Source: Bacteroidota bacterium (lineage in GTDB: Bacteria; Bacteroidota; Bacteroidia; M30B66). Taken from it: 64,000 bases of DNA. The position numbers and the translations under genes are program-made. The stretch lies in NCBI GenBank assembly GCA_027490225.1, contig JAIXYK010000044.1:114888-178887 (forward strand), written 5' to 3'. The notes beneath the pieces are model-generated. The model saw nothing but the letters and a program-made list of their open reading frames with translations, had not been told where the DNA came from and did not search any database. Shown here piece by piece: positions 8,686 through 17,346 of the stretch (the stretch's first letter is position 1; the number at the start of each line of letters is the position of its first letter).

Positions 8686-11600
8686 TGTACAAGTAATTTT
8701 TCAGTGCCAATGATATTTCCAGATGCAGAAATAATTCTTATAAAATAGATATTTTTTACCCAATTAGAGCAATCAATATTTGTTGTGTTTTTAAAACTTT
8801 GTTGAAACAGTTTACTACCTTTTGTATCATATATTTCTACTGAGACCAATTCATTTAAATTGTTAGGAAGTAGAATTGTAAATTGGACGGAAGCGGGGTT
8901 CGGCTGTATAATGAAACTATTAGGTTTTATTATATTTTTAATTTCACCATTAGTTTGAGCTTTTTTTGCAGCTAATTGTGTGTATATTTTTTCGGGGGGA
9001 TTATACTTGTAAAAATACCTTAAAATATTTTCTGCCCATTGTCCTCCAATACGTCCATTTTCGGCAATGGTTTTAAGGTTATTTTGCTCTTCTCGTGTAA
9101 GTTGGGCATAGTTTCGCTGGCTATCGTAAACCGGAGCAATTACATTTTTAAAGTCAGTATATGTTTGTTTATGGTTTTGAAGATTAAGAGACTTATCTAA
9201 TTGAAACTCTTGTTCTAAACTGGCTAATATTTCAGCTTCCTGTGTATCAGAATTATTGGCTTGTTTATCCTGAGCTTGCTGCAAACGTACCATAAAATCC
9301 TTTTCTTTTTCCTGCCAAGTCGCTAACTGTATTTTATTAATACCTGTAGTATCGTATAAATAATGATGGGTAAATTCTTTTGCATTGTGCTGAGCAGCAT
9401 CAGTATGGTATTCTGCAATTTTTTCTTGTATGCCTCTTACAGTAATTTCTGTTTCGGCATTTAATTTAATATTAGATATCATCCACTCAGGCAGTGCTTC
9501 TGGGCGATTGCGCAACATATCAATAAAACTTTCTGTATTAATGCCCTCTGGGTTTTGTAATAAAATGTTATACAATTGGGTAAGGGTAAGCAAATCGTTG
9601 CGTTCTACTAGTTTTTTTAGCACATCTTCGCTTAAATAAGGTGTTTTATTGTTTAGCTCCTGTGCCAAGGCCTCAGCATAGCTGGATGGAGTATAGATAA
9701 TATTGTTCTGCAAATCGGGAGTATTTCCATTGTCTATGGATTGTTTTAGGGCTAATGCATAGCCTTCTGCAAATTCTTTACTCTCCTCATAACTATTGGC
9801 TTTGGCTTGCAAACTTGACATTTGCATTCTTTCTTTTTCAATTCTAGGAAAACGATCTAGGCAATCAGATGAGTTAGTTAAAAATGTTGTAACATTTATA
9901 TTACATATAGGTTCTTCTCTGATTAGTTGTGAGTAATAATACCTAATACCAATATCAGTTAAGTTACTAATATTGGTGGCGCCAATAAGCTCACAATCTG
10001 GGGTGAATAAATTAGCGGCAGAATTAAAAGGGTTTGTTATTCCAACTCCTTGTATTCTTGAGATGCCTTGGTCTTCTTGTATACCGTAAGGGTCTTTTAT
10101 CACCAAGATGTCTGTTGGGGAATTGTCTGCAAGGGTATTATCCATATCGTTGCAAAGGTATTTTAGTCCAGTAAGTGATGAACTATTGCCATATTGGTAC
10201 TGCCTATTTTGGCCAATAGCGTAGTTCGCTATACTTAAATTTCTAAAAGTATTTCGGTAAATTTGGTTTGCATCGGGGCCAGATTCGTTAATAAGTGTTC
10301 CAATTTTAAATTTCTTAGACTTGTCGTTGCTGCTAAAGAAATTATTTTCTATAATATACTTACTGCTATAAATAGTCCTAATACCAATATCTTCTACATC
10401 ATTATATTTACCTTGTAGAAATTTATTTTGGGTAATGAACGCATTATTTACAGCATCTAAGCGAATACCCTCCTTGTTACCATCAAATATGGTCCTGTTT
10501 ACAGAAACCGAATATGGACTTCTTACATTCATAGCCCAAATGCCTTGTCTTAAACGTTCAAATTTACTGTCAAATTGGATTCCTAAACACTCTCCATTTG
10601 GCCCAATTTGGGAACAAAATTTATCTACAAAATAACCTGCATCTAAAGAGAAGATTCCTTGACTATACTTAGTTGCATCTGTGGTTGCTGGGTTTAGGTT
10701 GTTTAAAAACTCGCATCCAGTAAATCTTATTCCATATACGTCCCACATACTTACCATATGTATAGGATAATGTGCATTACCCCAAAGTTTGTTGTTTTCA
10801 AATCTGCACATTTCAAACCAACTTAGGTTATTCATTTCGTCGCCATTACTATTAAAGTTATGGTAAGATGTAAATTCAATACTTCTTGCATTATTTATGA
10901 AGTTAGATTTAGAGGCTCTAACAATACCACCTGATTCCCAAGTTCTTGGATTCCAAAGCCTTATAGCTTCCTCTGCATTTTCTATTGTTGCTAATTTTAA
11001 TCTACAATATCCTTGGTTATAGTAGCCATTGCCCAAATTTGTTTGCTTTTCACTAGTTATACCACTAACTATTATACCTTGCCAGGAAGAATTTGGGCAA
11101 TTTTGTAAAGAAGTAAGTTTAGCATTTGTAATTATTAAGTTAGCGCCAGCTTCAACTTCTAATCGAGTACCGTCATTTCTTACCCTAAAATCTGCAAACT
11201 CAATAACTGTAGATTGCCCATCTATGTATAGTGTTACTCCTTTTTTTACAATTACAGGCCCTCTTATCTTTTTTGAAGAATTCCATATTTCATTGGTATT
11301 TATTTCATAAGGGGAGATTTCTGTAACATCTATATCATATGTTTCAAATAAGCTACAATCTGATTTTAGTTTTACAATGTAATCATCATCCATATTGTAA
11401 CTGTTATTTCCTACAGCTACCAAACTGCCATCTTCAGGATTTTGAGTAATTGAGTACATACATTCTTGTTGTTTAGGATTATCGGCAGTGGACTCAACTG
11501 GCGCAGAATCATCAACGTTGAAGGAAGTTTCCCAGACTAAATTATTTTGAGAATTAAATTTTGCAAAAAATGCATCAGTATTCGTATTTTCATCATAATA

Positions 11601-13169
11601 CTGAGTACCTTCACTAAAACAGAAATTGGTAGGATTTATTTCTTCATCTTCGAACGCTACTTCTCCTGGAGAATGTCTAGTACTAACTGCTGCATAACCT
11701 CCATCTTGAAGCGGAGTTAAACCAATTTTAAGGTCAAGAGCTGCTAAAGTGCCTAATGTAGCAACATTTAAAACATTACCACTTTGAGATAATCTATGAA
11801 TTCTTCCAGTTCCTTCATTTGGATTTGCATAACCGCAACCATTTGTATATAAAACAGTTGACACTATCAAATCTCCATTAAAAATCGTCTTAATATCATG
11901 ACTTATAGAAAGTCTTCTTTCATTGAACCCATAAAATATAAAAGGATTTTGCCAATCGAAAGTATAATTGTTACCGTCGAAAGTTAGCAAGTCGGCAAAA
12001 CTTTGGCCTGTGCCAACAACTTGTTCATATCCTCCATTAGGGTAAATATATTTTTTAAAATTGTAGCAATCTCCATAATTATATGGCGGATTTAATTGAA
12101 TATTTTCAGTTTGATAATAATTCACACCTGAAATAGCAAACTTGTCTAAATTACTTGTATTTGGAACCTTACAAATTCCTAAAATTGAACCAGACAGTGC
12201 ATTTTCTTGATATCTTGAATTTGGAATATATGTTTTATTAAGAATATTTCCATCTTGATCAATATCAAGAATATAGGGTTTTTTAATATATTTATCTGTT
12301 TCGACATAATCTTCAATATCATGGCCAACAACTCTTATTCTATTACTATTTACTTCAATTAAATCAAAGGCTTGAGAATTACTGTAATATGCTTTTTGTA
12401 ATTCCTCTTGACTATTATCAGTTGGAGAATAACTTCCGTAAATATGTTGCCATAAGATTTCACCAGCTAAATTGAATTTTATAACATAAGAATGAAATTC
12501 TGAAATCTCATGATCTTTACTGTCTTTGTTACACATAAATGAATTTGGGAAATAGATATTGGCTTCACCTAGTCTCGGATTATATATCATTGGCTGCCCT
12601 AAAACATCCCTTGTTCCTAGTACATAACCAACTGCAACAAAATTTCCATCAGAAGTTTGAATTACATTGTATAAATCCTCATAAGAATAATTTAACATTT
12701 TAAACATTCGTTTGTAATCTCCTCCTTTATCAATTAAACTAATAGCAGAAAAAGAGGTACCTAAACATTTATCTTTGGGGTCTAAGGAGTTTTCAGGTGG
12801 CTTTATTTCACTTGGGTCAGCACAATCGCCAGGTAAACCAGGTGGAAAATCTCCAATTGGTCGGCTAAAACCAACACACATGTAACCAATAAATTCATTG
12901 CCTTTGTAGGCGTTGCAGTGTCCGTACCACCAATCTTCTCCAGAATCATTTCTCCAAATAGGTGTGCCATCAATTAAAGTTTCTACCCATTCTGATCTTC
13001 TAAAATCTGGTCTTGGTGCTTCAATTTGTGCTTGGGCTTGCTGGAAATTATTTAAAAACATTAAGAAAGCAACAAAATTGAAAACACACTTAATAAATTT
13101 TTTATTAAAACTTTTGATTTTTATTATTTTCTTGCAGATAGGTGAGCTGACCAGAGTAAGGTTTTTCAT
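8682..13169 (-). CDS. Very large T9SS cargo protein with beta-helix domain (1495 aa)
   Basis: An atypically long N-terminus, with a basic region before a hydrophobic segment (CVFNFVAFLMFLNNFQQAQAQ), acts as the export signal. Domains in order: a beta-propeller-like part with repeated 'SDGNFVAVGYVLG' and 'LQDGGYAAVSTRHS' phrases (~80-560); a right-handed parallel beta-helix region rich in Asn turns (~600-1010); an alpha-helical, Gln/Glu-rich segment (~1080-1400); and a T9SS sorting domain at the end (SFIIQPNPASVQ..., VEIYDTKGSKLFQQSF, GTEKLLVQ). It heads a two-gene operon with the 508-residue cargo protein downstream. Surface-exposed or secreted; adhesin-like or carbohydrate-binding roles are possible but not shown. 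Confidence 0.85.
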   Translation of the reverse strand: MKNLTLVSSPICKKIIKIKSFNKKFIKCVFNFVAFLMFLNNFQQAQAQIEAPRPDFRRSEWVETLIDGTPIWRNDSGEDWWYGHCNAYKGNEFIGYMCVGFSRPIGDFPPGLPGDCADPSEIKPPENSLDPKDKCLGTSFSAISLIDKGGDYKRMFKMLNYSYEDLYNVIQTSDGNFVAVGYVLGTRDVLGQPMIYNPRLGEANIYFPNSFMCNKDSKDHEISEFHSYVIKFNLAGEILWQHIYGSYSPTDNSQEELQKAYYSNSQAFDLIEVNSNRIRVVGHDIEDYVETDKYIKKPYILDIDQDGNILNKTYIPNSRYQENALSGSILGICKVPNTSNLDKFAISGVNYYQTENIQLNPPYNYGDCYNFKKYIYPNGGYEQVVGTGQSFADLLTFDGNNYTFDWQNPFIFYGFNERRLSISHDIKTIFNGDLIVSTVLYTNGCGYANPNEGTGRIHRLSQSGNVLNVATLGTLAALDLKIGLTPLQDGGYAAVSTRHSPGEVAFEDEEINPTNFCFSEGTQYYDENTNTDAFFAKFNSQNNLVWETSFNVDDSAPVESTADNPKQQECMYSITQNPEDGSLVAVGNNSYNMDDDYIVKLKSDCSLFETYDIDVTEISPYEINTNEIWNSSKKIRGPVIVKKGVTLYIDGQSTVIEFADFRVRNDGTRLEVEAGANLIITNAKLTSLQNCPNSSWQGIIVSGITSEKQTNLGNGYYNQGYCRLKLATIENAEEAIRLWNPRTWESGGIVRASKSNFINNARSIEFTSYHNFNSNGDEMNNLSWFEMCRFENNKLWGNAHYPIHMVSMWDVYGIRFTGCEFLNNLNPATTDATKYSQGIFSLDAGYFVDKFCSQIGPNGECLGIQFDSKFERLRQGIWAMNVRSPYSVSVNRTIFDGNKEGIRLDAVNNAFITQNKFLQGKYNDVEDIGIRTIYSSKYIIENNFFSSNDKSKKFKIGTLINESGPDANQIYRNTFRNLSIANYAIGQNRQYQYGNSSSLTGLKYLCNDMDNTLADNSPTDILVIKDPYGIQEDQGISRIQGVGITNPFNSAANLFTPDCELIGATNISNLTDIGIRYYYSQLIREEPICNINVTTFLTNSSDCLDRFPRIEKERMQMSSLQAKANSYEESKEFAEGYALALKQSIDNGNTPDLQNNIIYTPSSYAEALAQELNNKTPYLSEDVLKKLVERNDLLTLTQLYNILLQNPEGINTESFIDMLRNRPEALPEWMISNIKLNAETEITVRGIQEKIAEYHTDAAQHNAKEFTHHYLYDTTGINKIQLATWQEKEKDFMVRLQQAQDKQANNSDTQEAEILASLEQEFQLDKSLNLQNHKQTYTDFKNVIAPVYDSQRNYAQLTREEQNNLKTIAENGRIGGQWAENILRYFYKYNPPEKIYTQLAAKKAQTNGEIKNIIKPNSFIIQPNPASVQFTILLPNNLNELVSVEIYDTKGSKLFQQSFKNTTNIDCSNWVKNIYFIRIISASGNIIGTEKLLVQ

Positions 13170-13191
13170 AACAAGAGGTTTAAGTTTGTTG

Positions 13192-13222
13192 CTAAAGTAG
13201 AATAATATTTAGCATATACAAA
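13192..13222 (-). promoter_or_regulatory. Bacteroidota-type promoter for the 1495-aa cargo operon
   Basis: Read on the minus strand: TTTG (13219-13222), 19 nt, then TACTTTAG (13192-13199), one mismatch from TAnnTTTG. It lies 22 bp upstream of the ATG at 13169. Confidence 0.6.
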
Positions 13223-13409
13223 TAAATTAATGTTAAATTTTTACTAACTATTTTATTTTTACGATAATTTCACATTTCTATATACCCCTTTTGGGTTATT
13301 CTTCATCAAATAATTTGGAATTCTATACTACTGTTATTCTTACAAAATATTCGAATATGAAAACCTATTAAGTTTCTCATATTACTTGCAATGATTCATA
13401 ACATACGCA

Positions 13410-13472
13410 TGCTGCGCCAGGGGTCGGAGCAAGCTACCTTGTAGCGCGGAGAACCCGCCCGGGCGCCCTAAA
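13410..13472 (+). repeat. GC-rich REP-like element, copy A
   Basis: GC-rich against an AT-rich background. The core is GGAGCAAGCTAC, loop CTT, then GTAGCGCGGAGAACC, with perfect arms GCTAC (13433-13437) and GTAGC (13441-13445). Closely similar to the element at 39310 and related to the one at 55738. Confidence 0.65.
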
Positions 13473-13476
13473 TAAA

Positions 13477-14373
13477 CTAGAATTTTATAAAACGTTTTGG
13501 TTGTTGGTTTTGCACTTTTACAAAGTAAACTCCCGCCGGGAAAGTTGAAATGGAAACCTGATTTTTCGTTTCTGAAAAATTTAGCTTTTCTACAACTTGA
13601 CCATTCATATTGGTAATTTCTATTGTCTTATTTCCTGCAGCATTCAACTCAATGATTAATACATCTTGTGCTGGATTTGGATAAATGGAAAATTCGGGAG
13701 AAGCGACTTCGGTTTCAATTCCAACAGAATAATCGCAAGGGTCTTGAGGGTTTTCAGGATAAAGCGGAACATCATTTTGACCATAACAATTCAACCTATG
13801 TCCACATTCCAGCATTGGCGGTATGTATTGTAAAAAACCTCCGCTGTGTCCAATACCTTCAACATAATACGTTACAGGTGAATTGCCGAACTGGAAACTT
13901 AACCTTTCTTCACCGTTTACAAGAATGGTATCAATGGTAGTTATTACCACATCATTAAAGAAATTGATACCGTTAATAGGCAAAGAATCACCAACTTGGA
14001 GCTCGAAATTATAAATTAACTGGTCTTGTCCTTCAAAACCGTTCCTCCAAAATATTTTTCTGCCTTCTTGCCTTAAGAATGCAGCCATCTCTTGAATTTC
14101 TTCGGGCTGCGTGCTGAAACATACTCCATTGGGTCCAGCAGGGTAAAAAGTTCTGACTCCTGATTTCCAGATTTTTTTATAGGTTGTATCATTAATTAAA
14201 GTATCGCCAATAACTCTATACACGTAGTTTTCGTTGGATATACAAAGACTTCCGCCTCCATTGTTGCATTGCGAGTTTTGTCGCCAAACAGGATTGTTAG
14301 CGAAGTAATCTGGTATTTGAGCAATTGCAACGGTTTGCAAAAATAAAATTGAAAGAAGTAGAGATTTTTTCAT
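13477..14373 (-). CDS. T9SS cargo protein of unknown function (298 aa)
   Basis: A signal peptide (MKKSLLLSILFLQTVAIAQ), then a ~200-residue body with many Cys residues (CNNGGGSLC..., ECGHRLNCYG) that I do not recognise, then a T9SS type A sorting domain (FSIYPNPAQDVLIIELN, MNGQVVEKL, PAGVYFVKVQNQQPKRFIKF). The body resembles the 298-residue protein at 55947: same length, the same order of 'GDTL..YKKIW', 'FYVEGIG..GFL', 'ECG..LNC' blocks and a second Cys pair. The two are probably paralogues. Single-gene unit, ending next to a GC-rich repeat. Confidence 0.85.
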   Translation of the reverse strand: MKKSLLLSILFLQTVAIAQIPDYFANNPVWRQNSQCNNGGGSLCISNENYVYRVIGDTLINDTTYKKIWKSGVRTFYPAGPNGVCFSTQPEEIQEMAAFLRQEGRKIFWRNGFEGQDQLIYNFELQVGDSLPINGINFFNDVVITTIDTILVNGEERLSFQFGNSPVTYYVEGIGHSGGFLQYIPPMLECGHRLNCYGQNDVPLYPENPQDPCDYSVGIETEVASPEFSIYPNPAQDVLIIELNAAGNKTIEITNMNGQVVEKLNFSETKNQVSISTFPAGVYFVKVQNQQPKRFIKF

Positions 14374-14463
14374 GATGGTTTTATTTGATATACAATTTTA
14401 CCATAATTTTCTGACATTTAAAACCTAGCCTTTTATTAATCTTACGCCTCCAAATTATTTTGT

Positions 14464-15189
14464 ATGTGTTTTCACAATGCCATGAGCAAAAAAGCGCTGG
14501 AAGCTAAAAATCGCTTCAATGCACCACAAACACAAGAAAGCTTATTTGAACCAATTTTTCATGCAAGTGCATTTACGTTTCCTTCATGGCCAATTATAAC
14601 CAAAGAACATCCAGAAAGAATAGAACTTTCAAATTGGGGCTTAATTCCACAATGGATTAAAACAAAAACCGAGGCTGCAAAATTTCGAATGAATACTTTT
14701 AATGCAGTGGGAGAAACAGCATTTGAAAAACCATCATTCAGACATGCAATAAGGTATAACCGTTGTTTGGTGCTTTCAACTGGCTTTTTTGAATGGAGAG
14801 ATTACAACAAAGAAAAGTTCCCGTATTTCATCAGTCTAAAATCGAATGAAATGTTTGCAATGGCAGGAATATATGAGCAATGGCCTGACAGAGAAACAGG
14901 TGAGCTTTTTCATACCTTTTCTATTCTTACTACCTCAGCGAATCCGTTGATGGCGCAAATCCATAATTTGAAACAAAGAATGCCGGTAATTTTACCACCG
15001 GGAAGAGAAAAAGACTGGTTATTCGCAAAAGATGAAGTTCAAATTAACTCCTTCTTACAACCGTATCCAGCAGAAGCTATGCAAGCACATACTATTTCAA
15101 AGTTGATTACTTCCAGGAAAGAGCCAAGTAATGTCAAAGAGGTGCAGGATTATTATGAATATCCAGCACTTCCTGCAATATCGATTTGA
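14464..15189 (+). CDS. SOS response-associated peptidase (SRAP), YedK/HMCES family
   Basis: A 241-residue protein of the family that shields abasic sites in single-stranded DNA by forming a thiazolidine crosslink through Cys2 after removal of Met1. Visible residues: Cys2 (MCFHN), Asn77 (RMNTFNA), Glu110 (GFFEWRD) and His167 (IHNLKQRMPVILPP), matching the family's active-site order. The start is fixed by the need for Cys at position 2. The Gly-Arg-Phe usual after Cys2 is replaced by FHN, a common Bacteroidota variant as far as I recall. It stands alone; no LexA-like box is obvious. Confidence 0.9.
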   Translation: MCFHNAMSKKALEAKNRFNAPQTQESLFEPIFHASAFTFPSWPIITKEHPERIELSNWGLIPQWIKTKTEAAKFRMNTFNAVGETAFEKPSFRHAIRYNRCLVLSTGFFEWRDYNKEKFPYFISLKSNEMFAMAGIYEQWPDRETGELFHTFSILTTSANPLMAQIHNLKQRMPVILPPGREKDWLFAKDEVQINSFLQPYPAEAMQAHTISKLITSRKEPSNVKEVQDYYEYPALPAISI

Positions 15190-15318
15190 ATTTAAAACCA
15201 TTCTGAGCGATTCTGGTAGAATTTACAATTTTCTAATTTTGGAAAATTCCCCTAACTGATACAATCATTCATAAAGAAATGGTACAACTCAGTCTTCAAA
15301 TGCATTTAATCTACTAAC

Positions 15319-15433
15319 GATGCCGAAGGCATCCAATGTTTATAATATGCTGATGCAAAAAAAATTCGACTCCGAAGGAGTCGAATAACATTCCAAACAT
15401 AATAAGCTTTAAAGATATGACCCTTCTATGGTC
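15319..15433. repeat. Composite three-hairpin repeat, copy 1
   Basis: Three hairpins in fixed order: GATGCC/GGCATC with loop GAA (15319-15333); TTCGACTCC/GGAGTCGAA with loop GAA (15365-15385); GACC/GGTC (15419-15433). A second copy with the same order and spacing lies at 46095-46211. Confidence 0.7.
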
Positions 15434-15544
15434 TAAAATTCCAAATTAAAAGACGATGCTTCTATTGAGGTGAATAATATTCTAGCCTATTATAAGCTAT
15501 TTACAAACGCTCTCAATAGAATAAATAGAATCTTAAAGTATAGA

Positions 15545-15581
15545 ATAAAAAAATCCCCATTTAATTGAATAAATGAGGATT
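15545..15581 (-). terminator. Rho-independent terminator of trigger factor gene
   Basis: On the minus strand a 12-bp stem with one mismatch (arms 15570-15581 and 15552-15563, loop TTCAAT) is followed by a run of seven T, 20 bp after the trigger factor stop codon. Confidence 0.8.
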
Positions 15582-15601
15582 CTAAAAATTTATATAAAAT
15601 T

Positions 15602-16963
15602 CTAAAGTGCTTTATTCAATTGCTCTACCCATTCAGTAAAAGGTAATTCAACTGTATGTACATCAAAAGAAGTTAAGAAAAGATCTGTCATAGCTTCGTT
15701 GTATAATTTATCATACACCTTATTTACTTCCTTTTCGTTTTTCAACATGCTTTTAGCAATTGATTTTGCTCTTTCGCGCATTTCAGGGTCTTGCGAACCT
15801 GCAGCGCCCATGTAAGCCAAGAAATCGTCAGTTAAACTTTCAATTACTTGTTCTTCTGAAATTGCAATGTTATTGTCTTTCAAAATTTTTCCTTCAATCA
15901 ACTGCCAACGAATGCCTTTTGCATAACTTTCGTAATTGCTTTCAATATCCTCAGGATTAATTTTGCCTTCGTTTACTGAGCTTAACCATTTTTTCAAGAA
16001 TGAATTAGGCAATTCAAATTTTGCATTGTTTACTAAATGCTCCACTACCTCGTTGAATAAACGATTGTTGGCATCTTTTACGTAACGCAACTTTGCATCT
16101 TCAGCAACCTTTTCACGTAATTCTTCTTCAGAACTAATTACACCTTCACCAAACAATTGATCGAAAAATTCCTGACCAATAGCAATCGGAGCATTTCTTT
16201 TAATTTCTTCAATTGTAAATTGGAATTTACCTGAGAAATTAACCAATTCAGAAGTTTCTACTCCTAACAAAGCAGCAATAGCTGCTGTATTTACGATTAA
16301 TTGATTTAAATCTAATGTTATAACATCATCTTTCTTCAAAAGCTCTAATGCTTCTGGTTGATTGCTTTCTTTTAAATCAGCCGGATGAAATGTTACATGC
16401 TTTTCTAAACCAGCTTCTTTCAAGTTGCCCTCAGCATCTAATTCACGCAAAATACCATGCACTTGGTCACCTTTTTGAGAAACCTCCACTACTTCAGGAA
16501 CACCTAAACGCTCACGGTAATTGTTGATTGCATCGTCAATGAATGTATCATCCACTTTTACTTTATAATGATTAAAGCGGTGGTTATTTGATAAATCTAA
16601 TTCGAATTTCGGAGCTAAACCAATTTCAAATGCAAAATTAATTTCACCTGGTTCATCTAAATTTAATGCACTGTCATTCTCAATTTTAGGTAAAGGGTTT
16701 CCCAAAATATCAATTTGATTTTCTCTGATAAAATTGAACAATGAATCAGAAGTCATTTTGTTCAATTCATCCACCAAAATTGACTTTCCATACATCTTCT
16801 TCACCATTCCAGCAGGCACTTTACCAGGTCTGAAGCCAGGCATATTTACTTTCTTGCTGTATTCTTTTAATTGTGCATCAATCTTTGGCTGGTAATCAGC
16901 AGGAGTAAAGTTGATTTTGATTACTGCGTTGAGCTCGTCAACTAATTCTTTTTGAATGTTCAT
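15602..16963 (-). CDS. tig: Trigger factor, ribosome-associated chaperone
   Basis: A 453-residue protein with the ribosome-docking signature GFRPGKVP (residues 43-50) in the N-terminal domain. The FKBP-like middle region is weakly conserved and the long helical C-terminal arms are substrate-binding. It binds near the ribosome exit tunnel (L23) and shields new chains. The length fits the family. It lies downstream of tRNA-Leu on the same strand, separated from it by a terminator, so it should have its own promoter in the 16964-16990 interval, where I see only weak matches. Confidence 0.92.
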   Translation of the reverse strand: MNIQKELVDELNAVIKINFTPADYQPKIDAQLKEYSKKVNMPGFRPGKVPAGMVKKMYGKSILVDELNKMTSDSLFNFIRENQIDILGNPLPKIENDSALNLDEPGEINFAFEIGLAPKFELDLSNNHRFNHYKVKVDDTFIDDAINNYRERLGVPEVVEVSQKGDQVHGILRELDAEGNLKEAGLEKHVTFHPADLKESNQPEALELLKKDDVITLDLNQLIVNTAAIAALLGVETSELVNFSGKFQFTIEEIKRNAPIAIGQEFFDQLFGEGVISSEEELREKVAEDAKLRYVKDANNRLFNEVVEHLVNNAKFELPNSFLKKWLSSVNEGKINPEDIESNYESYAKGIRWQLIEGKILKDNNIAISEEQVIESLTDDFLAYMGAAGSQDPEMRERAKSIAKSMLKNEKEVNKVYDKLYNEAMTDLFLTSFDVHTVELPFTEWVEQLNKAL

Positions 16964-16989
16964 CGTTTTATAGAACGTTATTTAAAATT

Positions 16990-17020
16990 AAAAAAGCCTT
17001 CCTCGGTTAAGAGGAAAGCT
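16990..17020 (-). terminator. Rho-independent terminator after tRNA-Leu
   Basis: Minus-strand stem AGCTTTCCTC / GAGGAAGGCT (arms 17011-17020 and 16995-17004, loop TTAACC), followed by five to six T. It starts 5 bp after the tRNA 3' end and separates the tRNA from trigger factor. Confidence 0.85.
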
Positions 17021-17024
17021 GATG

Positions 17025-17106
17025 TGCGGATGAAGGGACTCGAACCCCCACGCCTCGCGGCGCCAGATCCTAAGTCTGGTGCGGCTACCAATTACGCCAC
17101 ATCCGC
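17025..17106 (-). tRNA. tRNA-Leu (anticodon TAG)
   Basis: An 82-nt tRNA. The acceptor stem GCGGATG/CATCCGC pairs fully, with discriminator A at 17025 and no encoded CCA. The anticodon stem is CCAGA/TCTGG with loop CTTAGGA, giving anticodon TAG. The D-loop is ATTGGTAG, the long class II variable arm is present (GCGCCGCGAGGCGT), and the T arm is GGGGG TTCGAGT CCCTT. The long variable arm and TAG together fix leucine. Confidence 0.97.
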
Positions 17107-17127
17107 AGGACCCCCTAAAAAGGGATG

Positions 17128-17158
17128 CAAAAGTAAGCTAAAATACTTTCAAAACAAG
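17128..17158 (-). promoter_or_regulatory. Promoter of tRNA-Leu
   Basis: Minus strand: CTTG (17155-17158, one mismatch to TTTG), 19 nt, TACTTTTG (17128-17135, perfect TAnnTTTG). It lies 21 bp before the tRNA 5' end. Confidence 0.7.
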
Positions 17159-17186
17159 TTATTTATAATTTTTTTCAAGAACCGCT

Positions 17187-17275
17187 GGCTGAGGCACTCG
17201 AAGCTAGCCTTCGTTCGACTTCCGCTGGCTGAGGCGCTCGAAGCCAGCCTGCCACCAGCTTCGAGCGCCTCAGCC
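17187..17275. repeat. Three copies of the GAGnnnnTCGAAG hairpin repeat
   Basis: Direct copies at 17187-17205 (GGCTGAGGCACTCGAAGCT) and 17227-17245 (GGCTGAGGCGCTCGAAGCC, arms extended to 7 bp), and an inverted copy at 17257-17275. They lie between the divergent tRNA promoter and the amylase operon promoter. Confidence 0.75.
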
Positions 17276-17280
17276 ACCTA

Positions 17281-17329
17281 ATTGTCATTTTTACACCGTG
17301 AGTTCATCAAATTGTTTATTTTTGACAAT
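17281..17329 (+). promoter_or_regulatory. Promoter of the amylase operon with flanking inverted repeat
   Basis: TATTTTTG at 17317-17324 is a perfect match to TAnnTTTG, 22 bp upstream of the ATG at 17347; the -33 element is weak. ATTGTCA (17281-17287) and TGACAAT (17323-17329) form a perfect 7-bp inverted repeat spanning the promoter, a possible operator. Confidence 0.5.
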
Positions 17330-17346
17330 TCCTTTAAGTAAATTTT

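Larger units (their letters stand above)
13170..13476. other. Intergenic region with promoter and palindromic repeat
   Basis: The right half holds a GC-rich palindromic element (see 13410-13472), and the left half holds the promoter of the gene starting at 13169. I see no gene in this stretch. Confidence 0.6.
15190..15601. other. Intergenic region with composite hairpin repeat and terminator
   Basis: Between two convergent genes (14464 plus, 15602 minus). It contains a three-hairpin composite repeat (15319-15433) and the trigger factor terminator. No gene is seen. Confidence 0.6.

Noticed and set aside
16952..17281. A 109-codon frame across the tRNA region
   Set aside because: It reads antisense through tRNA-Leu, its terminator and the hairpin repeats; its protein is repeat-derived.
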